A stretch of DNA of 64,000 nt, from assembly GCA_019096065.1 (NCBI GenBank), contig JAGUCH010000001.1, forward strand, positions 14,942,001-15,006,000, written 5' to 3'. The notes beneath the pieces are model-generated. The model was given only the letters and a program-made list of their open reading frames with translations, did not search any database and was not told where the DNA came from. The position numbers and the translations under genes were made by a program. The first letter of the stretch is position 1. Each line of letters opens with the position of its first letter. The DNA is from Paracyclopina nana (lineage: Eukaryota; Arthropoda; Copepoda; Cyclopoida; Cyclopettidae). Positions 12,074 through 24,000 of the stretch are shown piece by piece.

Positions 12074-13650
12074 CTGTGAAAGAAGGAAGGAAAAAAGAAT
12101 TGAATTATTAGTACTATAACATACACAGTGTACTAGGGCGTGGTCGATATCGAAGATACCATACGTAGTAGTACAGATGCCATAAAAGAGATATACATTG
12201 CTACAACGTATACAGCCTGAGTCGTCAAATACTTTACACTTTCAATACAAAAGTTTTTGTAACGTGTAAAGTATTTGACGACTCAGGCTGTATATTGACT
12301 AGTGGGGCTGTCACGAAATGGCCAATTCAAGACAGAAATACAGATTGCACCAACTATAAACCATGTGCGCGCGCGTACGTAGCTCGCGTCATTCTACTAC
12401 AACAATATAGTATACTGGACATAGCAATTACGGTAATGGAGTGTCAATTGTCACAGCAGCAATGAGATCTGATTACAGCTACGTCGATTGGCCAAATGAT
12501 TTCTTCTTTCCTGCTTCTACTCGTGAGAGAGATCAATTAAGGGGATTGGACATGGCCGAGAATGATAGCTTTCTTGGCAAATGGAAAGGAAAGCAGAGAA
12601 ACTATTTCGGCTCTTTTCTTCGGCCCCCCAAGGAAGTAGGACGACGACGACAACGACGAACTCGTGAGGAATGCTGTCGTCGTTTTCGATTTTGATGGAA
12701 ATCTGCGACACAAACAACAACTTCTCAAGCTATAAAGGCGGCCTCCTAAAGTCCTAGAGTCTTTGGACCGTGTAGGATACCCGACCGACCGTTTAAATTC
12801 CCAGCAGCCAAATGACCCTCATTGTACTCTTACTAGTCTACAGTTTCTCTCGTGGAGTGTTTTCCAAGCCGGTGGGGCTTGACTTTTAACACCATGCAAC
12901 AACGCATTTGAGAATTCTGCTGAATGCTTGAGTGTCATATAGAGATGTCAATCTCCGTTAGGAGGTCAACAAGAACCGTTGTGTGAGCTACAAACATGCC
13001 ATGCTAATATTTTGAGCCCCGCGCTTTTGTGCAGCCAGCGGGGGGGCTCCCCAATTTTCTATTTATGAATATATTGCAGCTTTCTCCCCCAGCTTCAGCA
13101 TCACCCAATGAATGCGGATCTCCACTCTCATTGGGCGAACAAAGGGAAACGTCCAAATTAAGAATTCATGATTTATGCCACGCACTTTTTTGGACAGATT
13201 TTCGGTAAGCCAGCGTGGCGAATGCGCGCGTAAAATTCGAGGGCTCTTGATTCGTCAAGGCTTGTGCATGACAATTGGGGCTTTTCCCATGAATTTCTCC
13301 ATCTGCCTTAATTCGATCAAACGCCTAATGAGGCGAGCTCCTGGCTTTTTTCCAACCATAAAATTCATAACTTTTTATTGCTGCTATACCGTAAAAAGGC
13401 TGACTGCCGCGGTGGAAAGCAACTTTGGTTTATTGCTTTTGCGGTCTCTTCCTGGCCTGAATACAATAATAATCATACTGCCATGATATGGTAATAATAA
13501 CTAGCATGGCGTGATCGCGCCTTGGAAAGTATGTGGCCACATTTGAGGGAAACTTAGCGCAGTGGGGAATTTTTCCATTTCTCCATATAGCATAGTACGT
13601 AAATAGAGCATATCGTGCCACGATTACATTTCTCTATGATTGTTAGTTGC
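12074..13650. other. Non-coding stretch (intron or 3' flank of CBF-beta copy A)
   Basis: Contains the 31-bp-arm hairpin at 12209-12294 and a TTTATT at 13429 that reads as AATAAA on the - strand, usable if the transcript ends at 13651. No coding region recognised. Confidence 0.4.
12209..12294. repeat. Perfect 31-bp inverted repeat (mini-hairpin, MITE-like)
   Basis: Arms 12209-12239 and 12264-12294 are perfect reverse complements separated by 24 bases. Each outer end begins TATACAGCC. Reading the outermost TA on each side as a target duplication gives an 82-bp element with TA flanks, as for Tc1/mariner-type MITEs. A hairpin RNA precursor is an alternative. Confidence 0.75.
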
Positions 13651-16600
13651 CTATTCAAGTTTGTGGCCGCATTCATCACCGCACTTTACTCCAGCATACG
13701 AAAATGCACTCGCGATCGCTGCGGTTATGCCGCAAATTATTACCTCGTATGGGTCTCCAGATGCAGGACTAGTTGCCATTAGATGACGGTGGCTGTTGAC
13801 TATTGAAGGACTGCTATTATTGGCACTGGAAGTCGTCGTTGATGAACTAATGAGGTTGTTGTTGGTTGGAGAGGTCACCAGAGGGGGCTGCTGTAGCGTC
13901 GACCCCGTCGAGGCCGCCAGCTGCTGCTGGGCATGCAGGGCTGCCGCGGCCATCTGCTGCTGGTGGCCCATGAAGGCCGCCAGCTGCCTGGATCTGGCCT
14001 TGGTGTGCTCCTCGAAATCCTTGATCCTACGGTTGTATGCTTCCACTGTATCTCGCATGATGGCGTCCTCTAAGGTCGCCGTTTCTTCATCGAACTCGAT
14101 GCAGCCGACCCCATCTAGCCTCTCGAGGTCCATGTAGCCTTTCCAGCGTACGCAGACTCCGTTGAGAATGAAAGGGGAGCGGATATGAACCTGCAAGGAG
14201 ATGATGTATGATTTATTGCTGCGAACCTCCCAAGGGACTTCTTGATCGGCTAAAACAAACGAGGACAACACGTGTCGGTGACAACCGAGGAGCAACTTTT
14301 ATCCTCATCATGAGCATGGCCCGAGAGGATATTCTGAGCACAGGGTGTCCCAGCTGAAATATGCTGCATTTGTATACAGGGATCGCCTTCTTGTGCTCTT
14401 ATGAATTACTGTATAATGTGAATGATACGCGTCCACGCTCGAGCGGCATTGAAATTATTCTTTTTCGCACAATTACGAATGGCTGCTGCGACGACATCTG
14501 ATAAAAGTAATCACAGATCCGTCGGCGGATGAAACGGATGATTATCAACGTGTGACATCTCACTTGACCCCCTACTGCACATGCTTATGTGCGATTAACG
14601 TCTCTCTCTCTCTCTCCTCATAACATTGCTGAATCAATACCATATTTTTTGGTCCTGCCATAACGGGATGTGACCAGGGATCACACTGGGGGACACTTCA
14701 GAAAATTGAATCTACTACTTATTCTAACGTAAAAGTCGCGACCAGTGTGCAGTGTAAGCAACGCGCCCTAATATTCCATCTGCAAGATCAGTGTGATTTT
14801 CGTAGTATCAAAGGGGGGATTCTGATTCAGGATCATGTACGGTAGGGTTTCGATCGTTTGTTGCACATGGGCCAATTCAGAAGCTTCCTCCTCGTCGTCA
14901 GCTTTTGTGTTCTCGTTACCGAGCTCAAAATCCACGGCTGTAGCAGCAGCAGCTACAATTGCGCCGTCGACGACGCCAACATTTTCACCGCCATGTCCGA
15001 CAACTTCAACTTTTTTTCCAACAAAGCTAATATTCCTTATAACATATTTTCACTTGCTAAAGCTGATTAATTTTGTCTTCTGAAAAAAATTCGTAGATAA
15101 ATAAATTGCAAAAAATAGTGAGAGCCAAAGTGAAAAGTTATGGCCTTCTCTACTTGAAAATCGATACAATTTGCATGTTCGTCGGAAGTGCACACAGGGC
15201 CAATCAGACTTTTTTTTGTACGTTATGAATTTTTCCGTCAAATTGTAGCTTCTATGGCGGAGCTTTCTAAACATGGCAAATTTTGACTTTTTGACTTCTT
15301 CAAACAGATAAGGTCGCCAAAAAATGCAATCAGTTCCACTTTAATCCTTGGTCATGAGACTTTTGCTCCACTTTGGACTTGATTTTATTGAAAACCACTC
15401 ATGACCCCACAACTTAGGCTTATTTTTGTTATTCTATTTTTTAGGAAAATGGGATGTTCATTTTGGGCCCAATTGTGGTCCTCCTAAAGTACTAAAACAT
15501 AAGCTCAAAAGCATAAATGGGAAGAATTAGCTTCAAAAATGAGTTATTTAAAAGAACATTGATCTTTTTTGCCTAAAAGTGGACTTTTGAGCCATTTTTT
15601 TGCTTTTGATTTTTTATTGAGGTTTTTTAACAAACTTGACTGGGTCACTTCTCGACCCGCTTGTTTCTACGGTATGATACCGCTACCGCAAATAAAGTAT
15701 TAATTTGGGTCTGTTGGAGCATGAACTGCAGGTATTGAGCCAAAAAAGTGAAAAATGACGAATTTTGATTTGGCCGAAACGTACAAAATGAAGTTTTTTT
15801 GGCCCAGTGTGAAGTGAGAAGAAGTCAATTGACTCTTGCTTTCTAATTGTTGTTGGTGCTATGCTGCTGGTATTGTATGCGCATTGAGCTTTTCCAGGAA
15901 TCAATGGCATTGTAAAACAGATGTGTTCGCGAAACTAAAACAAACTTTTGGGAGGTCTCAATTGCAATTAGAAAGCAGCTGCGAGTTTGTAATTTGCTAC
16001 TGCTAAATAGTTAGTGCACATCTAATTGCTCGTGGTCAATTTCGGTGTCAACTTTTCCCCAAATGCTGCGTGCAAGGATCGCACACATTTTTTGGCCATT
16101 TAAAAAAAATTAGAGGAAGAAATTAGGTGCAGTCAGCACATCTGTTTGGGCGCGTGCTTTCCGGTCAAAAATTGACTCTACTTAGGTTAACTACACAGGT
16201 GCAAAACGGACACGCATAAATCTTGGACGTGTTTCAAGAGACCCAAAGTGGACCTCCAGGCTGAAAACTTTTGTTTTATTTGACAACAAAAGCACCTGAC
16301 AACACGAGCAACTATTATACTGGGAAAATATATAGTGAATTTGAGCGCGAGCATTGCACAGTGCTATACGAGTGGTTTCTCCCCCTCCAAATATGGCGTA
16401 AGCTGCTCGATCCAAGGAATGTGAGACCTCTTGTGCAGTTGTGTCAAATTATTTGCCTTTTTGAAAGCTGACACTCTCTCAGAGCTTTCTTTTCAAAAGA
16501 GATCAATTGACTTCAAAAAGATGCTACAACAACGCGCGTGTAGATACATATCAGGTTCTGAGTGCTTACCTTTCCAGGCTCTTTTTCGTAGTCACATTGT

Positions 16601-18097
16601 CTGTGGGCAGGATTGAACGCAGGGGTGGGATCAAATGTCAGCATTACATTAAAACCCGTAGCAATAAATGCCTGAAATGAAAAAAAAAATCGACAGTCAT
16701 CAATCTCATCCTCGTTTACACATTTCCACGAGCCTCTCAGAAAAAAGGGAGAACATTTGACAAATTCCTCGGTTTCTCCTCTCCTTCTCTTTTTGCCATG
16801 ATACGAATAACGGCACATGAAATACTTACAATTTCCGAATGACCTTCTCGCAGTGCACAAATGAATTTGGTTTGTCTCTCATGCAATGGTCTATCACGAT
16901 AGCCAGTGTATCTGACCTGGAAAGGAAACCGAAGCATAAACATTTTTTAATATTCAAGGATATTTAGAGTTGAAATAAAAATAAAAATAAGTCAGCCTGA
17001 GTTTTTCATTTTACAATTTTATCAATTTTCTCATTCATAATTCAGCGTCAATTTTATAAATGCTTTTATAAATGTTTAAAGGAAATTAGCAATGAACAAA
17101 GCGAGATAAGAGCCAAAAAATCAATTGACAATTTTGAAAGAAGACAAACAAATTGCAAAAGTTTTATCTTGCTTATTTGGCTTGAGCCTACAAAACATGT
17201 ACAAGTGAAGCCATCAAAGAAATCAATCATTAGAACAATCGCAGTATCAATTATCTTTCAATATGCCAACTGATTGCAATATATGATTGTTTGTATCGTT
17301 TTATCCAAGCTCTTTGTCTTTCCAGCGCAGCACACTTGTTGTTTTACTGAGGGCAAAAAGGATACGTATTGCGGTCTATAAATGTATCCAACTTTTTTTG
17401 CATTCATTGATCACCTGATATTGCTTGAAGTAGCATAAAGTGGCCAAGTAGGCGTTTTTGCTCCACTTTATCTCTGTTTGCCCTCGTCTCCACACAAAGC
17501 AAATATCAAAGTTTCAAATAATTTTGACACCACGCGAGCTCGTTTATCAGCGCGTAAAACAGAGTCAACAACTGTGATTATCTCTTGCTTACCTCTCCCT
17601 CCCTGGAATGCCTCTTCATTAAATCATCCGTTTCGTACTTCTCCTTTTGGTTGGGCACAACTCTGGGCATCTTGAAGAGGAACCTCGGCCGGGGAGGCTC
17701 CATGCCCGCCAAATGGGGATGGAAGGGGTGTCCTCCGTGGTGGTGATGCGGTGGAAGTCCGGGATGAAAGGGTGGATGATGTGGAGGCGGCCCGTGGGCA
17801 GCAATGTTGAGTGGGGCTGACGTGACTCCCGAGGCTGAGTTTGACGGGCTCGACGTGGCCGAGGCCACTGAGGTCACTGAGGTTGCACTTTCCTGCCTTT
17901 GTTGCTGCTGCTGCTGCTGCTGTTGCTGATGGTGATGCTGAGCAGCCTGCAAAAGTTAATCTTGCTGCGGTGAAGTCGTTTGCGGTAAATGAGGCCGCAC
18001 ACGCAATTATTCATATTAATAATCCTACCTGCACTGCTGCCACTTGCATGGCATGGTGGAACGGCAGCATGCTTGCCAAGGGCGGACTTTGCAGCAT
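13651..18097 (-). CDS. Core-binding factor beta homologue, copy A (Brother/Big-brother type)
   Basis: Non-DNA-binding partner that stabilises Runt/RUNX transcription factors on DNA; nuclear and cytoplasmic. Exons on the - strand: 18029-18097, 17593-17946, 16830-16916, 16570-16671, 13651-14190; all junctions are phase 0; about 382 residues. The N-terminal extension contains polyQ (CAG at about 17901-17928) and a His/Pro-rich tract. The conserved core follows: PRVVPNQKEKYETDD, RYTGYRDRPLHERQ, FIATGFNV, and SPFILNGVCVRWKGYMDLERLDGVGCIEFDEE. Residues matching human Gly61, Asn63 and Asn104 of the Runx interface are kept. A Gln/Ala/Ser-rich tail follows. The ATG at 18097 opens a 23-codon exon spliced in frame. 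The last ~30 codons run past a good donor (GAG|GTAATA at 13743), so the true C terminus may instead come from a downstream exon at 11993-12073. Confidence 0.9.
14191..16569 (-). other. Large intron of CBF-beta copy A
   Basis: 2.4-kb intron separating the GK|V junction of the conserved core. It contains a (TC)n run near 14600 and AT-rich sequence. No nested gene was seen. The paralogous intron in copy B is also its largest. Confidence 0.7.
16917..17592 (-). other. Intron of CBF-beta copy A
   Basis: 676-base AT-rich intron at the E|VRYTG junction. Nothing further seen in it. Confidence 0.7.
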
Positions 18098-21000
18098 ATT
18101 TGTGATTAGTTGGTCATTTAAACACGTTACTAGCGAGGTGAAGTGCCTGAGATAACTACGATCACGTCCGCTTCTGCGGCTGCACTACAAACCCGCGTTA
18201 AACCGCACGAGTCTGAGGTCTCACTCAGCAGCCTCCATCCTCCCCCCCTCTCCCCCATGCTCTTGCGGGTAGCCCCGAGAGTAACCAAGTTATTATTCGT
18301 TGGTTTCGCGGACGGCCATCATGGCAAGCTCGCAACTCGCGCTTGCAACGACAACGGCGAGCATCGCCGCGTTTCGCGGTCTGCGGCTTTTTTTCGCCCG
18401 ACAATACTCGTTACGATAGGCGGGACCATTTTGCGGACGGCACAAGCTTCTCTCTCTCTCCACAACTTCACGGCCACCAACACCGCAACGAGGTCGAGCC
18501 TTCCGACACGCTACCAGATCTCCCGAAATCCCGCCACCAGGACTTCTCGAAAACGCCAAAAAGCCAGCAGTTCCGCTCATGTGCTCGCGCGAGGCACATG
18601 AATTTCGCGGCGAAACTAGCGCAGATTTGCGATATAGGTTGAAGTTCTAGCGGATCTTCAGTTGGGTAGATGAACGGGGCATGGCCCGTTGTGGCCACGA
18701 CGTTGTAGGAGTGGCGTAGAGATGCTGAGGCTTTTTTTGGGGGAGAGACTAAGGAGGTAGCAAACCGAGGAGCGGCCCGCATCGCTCGGTTACCGAGACC
18801 GCAGCAGCCTCGGCTTTCCTCAGACATGAGGATAAGGCCGGGAAAATGTGCTAGAACAGCTAACAGAAGGGGGAAGAATGATAGTAACTCGACCATGCGA
18901 TGAATACGTAATGGGCTGCATATACTACTGTGAATGCTTACATGCAACGTATCCTCGCTATATTGACGAAAGCAGAAGCTATGCAGCGTTCGGCCATAAA
19001 ATGAAATTAGCTAAACTCTCGCGATTTTGCTATTGTTCTCACTTGCAGCTGATTGATGCGAGATTGTTCCACGCTCGGAGAGCACAAAAGCTTCGAACTG
19101 CCATAATTAGCTTTGAGAGCAACTTCAAAAAGAGGCCGACGACACCAAACGTATATATATGGCAACTTGTTTCTAAACAATTTTTCTTGTAAACACTGAG
19201 ATCCTCAGATGTCAGGCTGAATTTCGGCATTATATGATCCAGCAGCAGCAGCAGCTGCGCTGCCTCTTCTCAATAATAGCTGTTTACTGGCCGAAAATGC
19301 AGTAGCAGCAGACCCTTTTTGTGGTCAAAATAAAGAGGTGTCAAAATGTGAGCGTGAATGCAAAAAGCTCACCATGGCATTCCAAGCCTTTTGTAGCTGC
19401 TGGGTTTAAAAGTCAGCCCAACAAAGAGCTCCTCGCAAAGTCTGGAGAAAAGCTGTTTGCTGTCATGTGGCATTTCAATTATTGTGCGGCAGTGCATGGC
19501 TTTTTTTCTGATAAAAGTGCTGAGAGTTTTGGAATGTGATGACGACAAGATTCCTCGTGATGATCATCCAGTGTGTCGAGTCTCTTGACTTCTTTTATTG
19601 AAAGGTGAAATGTGTGTGCTTGGTGCTTTGACATGAATGCTTCGTTTTTCACACACTGGTTTTATTGTGCGGCCCAATGGGATCTCTTTTCATGGTTGCT
19701 CCCAAAACTTTCTCATTGTCATTCAGCCTGGCTCGCTATTGAATGCGATCCCAAATGGCTTCCTGGATATATTGTTGTGTCATACACTTAACAAAGATGT
19801 CAGTTGTCATCGTTATACCCCATAACCAAAGCAAAAATACGATATAGTATTATTTTGGCTGAGCAATTTCGGCCTCAAGGCTATTTTTTACATTTCCATT
19901 ACAGTTTTTGTCATCATCAATCAAAACAAGCATATACGTAGCATAAAAAGGCCATATGGCTGCTAATGATGCCTTTTCGCGCCTAACGTAAACATCCGCT
20001 GAAAAAAGTGCATTGAGATGGCTTTTTAATGGCCCCAAATGCGTCATTGACCACCCAAAAATGGGAGTGAAATTGCCGAGATTTCAATCGTCGCTCGAGG
20101 AATTTCGCCTAGTCACCCAAAATTAAAATGACGCCCAAAGGATTGAAATCATGTAGAAAGCTCTTAAAAATCAGTTAGCCTGCTAATGGAATCGTCACAC
20201 CCGCCCCCACGTTATGAATGATTTATTTAGCACAAAAGAAGTCATTCTGTCATCACGCGAGATGTGACTATCCATTCCAGTCTTGTTTTCACATCCAACC
20301 CATGGTTCATTGATTTCCAGCAGCTCAATATTGATGCAAACAGCGCGCGCGCGCGCTTCAACTGCAGCTGGCTGCTTAAATAGATAAATTCCAGAGTCGA
20401 GTTGATCACATCATGGTCATGTTTTTGGCCATGCTTTGACCCACTTGACACTAAGCTTCGCTTAATGATCACAAGTCCTTGAGTTTGCTGCTGAAAATAT
20501 TTTCAAGAAGGTGGCCATTCAAAGCTACTTGCTTGCTTGCCCCCTCCTCTCAGAAATGTCCATATCTCACATCTCAATCGCACTGCACTTCCACATATTG
20601 TAGACGTTATATACGTCGTTTCGCCTGTAGTTCAACAAACGTAGTTGTACTACTTCTGCCGAAATCCCCACCAGATTGTAGGAGGGGATTAGGCCAATTG
20701 GCCAAATAAAAGTAGGCAGGTCCTGAAATCAGCGCCCGTTTCTTCATTTGGATTCTGGATGAAATGCCGCTAGGCACAAATATAATTTATCGAAGAAGTA
20801 CCGGCAAAATCAGGCACCCTGCGGTTATGCTGCTGTTTTTGAACACAGTTTGGAATATTATGTTGCAGTTTCTCGTGGGGATTCATCTTGGCGAGATTGG
20901 GGCCATTAGAGTCAGAGCCACATATAGCGTATGGCATGTACCCCATATCCATATTGAGGCTCATATACGAGTGCATGTATACTATTTGAAATGGGAAAAG

Positions 21001-24000
21001 TCAACTGGCTAATATCCTGCAATTCCTGTCCTTCTCCCATCTTTTATGCGGATCATTTTTCAACAGTGTAACTCATGGTTGGTTAACCAAGAATTGGTCT
21101 CTACTTTTTTGAAGCCAGTACCATAAGTAAGTTGGCAGAGGGAATAAAAGGGGACAAATGGTCCCACCATTGCAACGGTTGGAGCCCAGCAAAAGTTTGA
21201 AAACATGTCGTTCACAAAATCATCACCTTCAAGTGACAGCAGGTCCTTTCAACTGAAAAATTCGGATTTCAACCTTGTCAATTCCTAGCCAGATTATAAA
21301 TGGACCAAGTGCTGCGTTCGCTATACGGTGTAGGGTTAGCAAAGCCAATTAATTAGCTTAGTCATTATGTAACAATTACTCACATGTACGCTCACACACA
21401 CCCTTTTGTGCCATTTGAAAAACCAGAGAACAATAAGCTAATGAAGACATTAAAAGCTCAGCCAGTCCGCCATTAATTTTCAGCCTTGTTTGCAACAGCA
21501 ACCGTGCTAATGGTTGAAAAAAGAACAATAAACTGAGGGCTGACTGCATCGTAAATGTGTCAAAGGCTCAAAAGGACAAAAAAGGCTTACAATAAATCCT
21601 CCCACAATAAGGAAACTCCAAATGGAGTCAACGCCGAGTTTGTTTGCCTTTGGAAAGCGTTGCGCGCACCACTGTCGTGAATATAGCACCCATTATTAGC
21701 ATTATTATAGCTCCCAAAGGATCTCACTACTACAGGTCCTGGTTTACGCCCGCTTTTCTGGGAAATCTCTAGCTTTACAGTCGTACTGGAGAGCCATAAT
21801 CATGTTTGCATGGGATGGACAAACACACTGCTGCATTTAACAATCTTTTACTATTTACAGTTAGCACGAGCTTTCACTTTACTATTTTGCTGCTGAAAAA
21901 AGCACTAGCTTTTTGCGGCTAATGAAAGCAATGTTGACACAACTTCTTTGAGGAAAACCACCATAAATCAAAAGATATTAATCAAATCAAATACGGGCCG
22001 CTAGGATGGGAGATTTTTATCAGGAAATTCTATAGAGCAAAGGGGGTCAATCCTGATTACTCTGCCCCCATCATCACATAGTGATTGTGCACAATGCAAA
22101 TGATGTCAGCTCTAATCCGACATCTTTATTTGGCGCGTGCTGGAGCTGAAAAAACCCGAAGGCAAACATTTAGCAGGCGATTTAGAAGCACACACAAAGA
22201 GGCTAGTAACGTTGGCAAACAAGTGGCTTACGAACTGCAATAATGCAAAAATACACTAAAAAGAGTTGGGAAATGTACTAGTAGTACACATATAATAGTG
22301 TGATGGGGGTCATAAGTCACACACTTTCTGATCAATATCTTATATTGTACGCTCTTTTGGGACATTTTTTCGGCAAAACAGTAGTATATTAAATGGAATG
22401 CTAGCTGCTGTACGTAGTTTTACGTTTGGATGCAAGGGGTGACGACGCCATGTGCAAATGTGAACATTTTTTCAACCCCATTCGGATCTCGAGTCACGCT
22501 TAATTTGATCATTCGATGCAATTAATTGCAGCTGGCTACCAAATCACAAAAAAGCCGCGTGCAGGAGCGAAATTCAGCTTTTTTCCACTGCTCAGCAGCG
22601 CACCAATTAGTGCAGTATGCAGTAGTGGTGCAATTTTTATGGCTGAAAAAACAAGTTGTTTATGAAAGGGAAACGGCCACAATTCCACTGCTGTGCTGTG
22701 GTTGTTGGTCACCAAGGCACTAATCCCTGCTATAAAACCATTTTTGACAAATTTATCCAAACAAATCATTTGGGTAAGATCCAGCTGGTGATTTCCTTGG
22801 TCGCTCGACGGCAGCTAGGGTCGAAAATAATATCAGTAGCGCAGTGAAATTGGTCACCTTAAGCCCCTTTTATGGCCATCCCCGTAAGCCTTCAATACGC
22901 GTGGTGTTCAGCTACATTCGCGAGTCAGCTGCATCCTTCCTATATACCAAAGAAATTGAAAAAAAAAGGAAAGAGCTCAGTGGCTGAAATTGGCCAAGAA
23001 AAAAATCTTAATGTACTTTTTTATGGTTATAGCCTTCAATACTCCCTCCTTACCATCATGATGGGAATGTTGTACCACTGCTACAACTACTACTATCTGT
23101 TATGGGCGTTTAAATGGGATTATCCTCTTGTCAAAACAAGGGAACAATTGCGCTGTCCTCCAATGAATAGTTGTCTTTTTTCTTCAAGACTGTGGGAGGA
23201 GACACTGTGATTTCGGACAATTTTTTCTCACTCAATGCACTCGCGTACTTCCATGGCCAATCAAGCAAATAATGCTCTCAATTGCTAAATTCAATTTCTC
23301 TGCATGCATGCACCATGTCAATTTTTGAACAATGCTCCATCATCATCGCCGTCGTTCGAAAAGAGTTCATTGTTGGGGATTGCCAAACCATCCATGAAAC
23401 AAGAGTACCAACCTTATTTAAATGCCTCCCCTTTCCAAAGTGGAGCTGGCTGCACATCCACAGTCTAGCAGTAAATGGGGTCAATATGCAAAATCTTCGA
23501 GGGAGTTTAAATCCAACCATATGTGTGTGACTAAATCTTTTAAAACAACGTGTGATGATGCCCAGATGTTGAAATGAGCAGAAACGCGACGAGCTCCGCG
23601 GGTCAAAATTGCTTTATTGTTATTGTGAAATTTGGTTACAGCATTATTGGTGCAATTTTCTTCTTCATGTTCCCTCTTCCTGCAATTGATGATTGGTTTG
23701 TCGTCGCAGCAACGTACGATGATTATCTATTGGCAATAATACAACACGCAATACACTAAACTACTACTAGCTGAATTGGAAAACAATTTGTCAAATTCAA
23801 ATAGGAGGAGGAGGAGGTCACACATGTGAATTTCCTGTCTAACTGAAAATTGAGAAAGTTGCTTAAAAAACTGGAATAAATGTGACAACTCAGCATATGG
23901 AGCCTCGAATTACGACGAGCACGACGAAGACAACTAGTATAGTATACTGAGCTGGTCCAACGGAAGAGGTGTTGTAAAAGCAACATATTAACACAGAAGC

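Noticed and set aside
12441-12695. 84-codon + strand frame, Arg-rich at its end
   Set aside because: Low-complexity Arg tract from CGA repeats; no homology or splice context.
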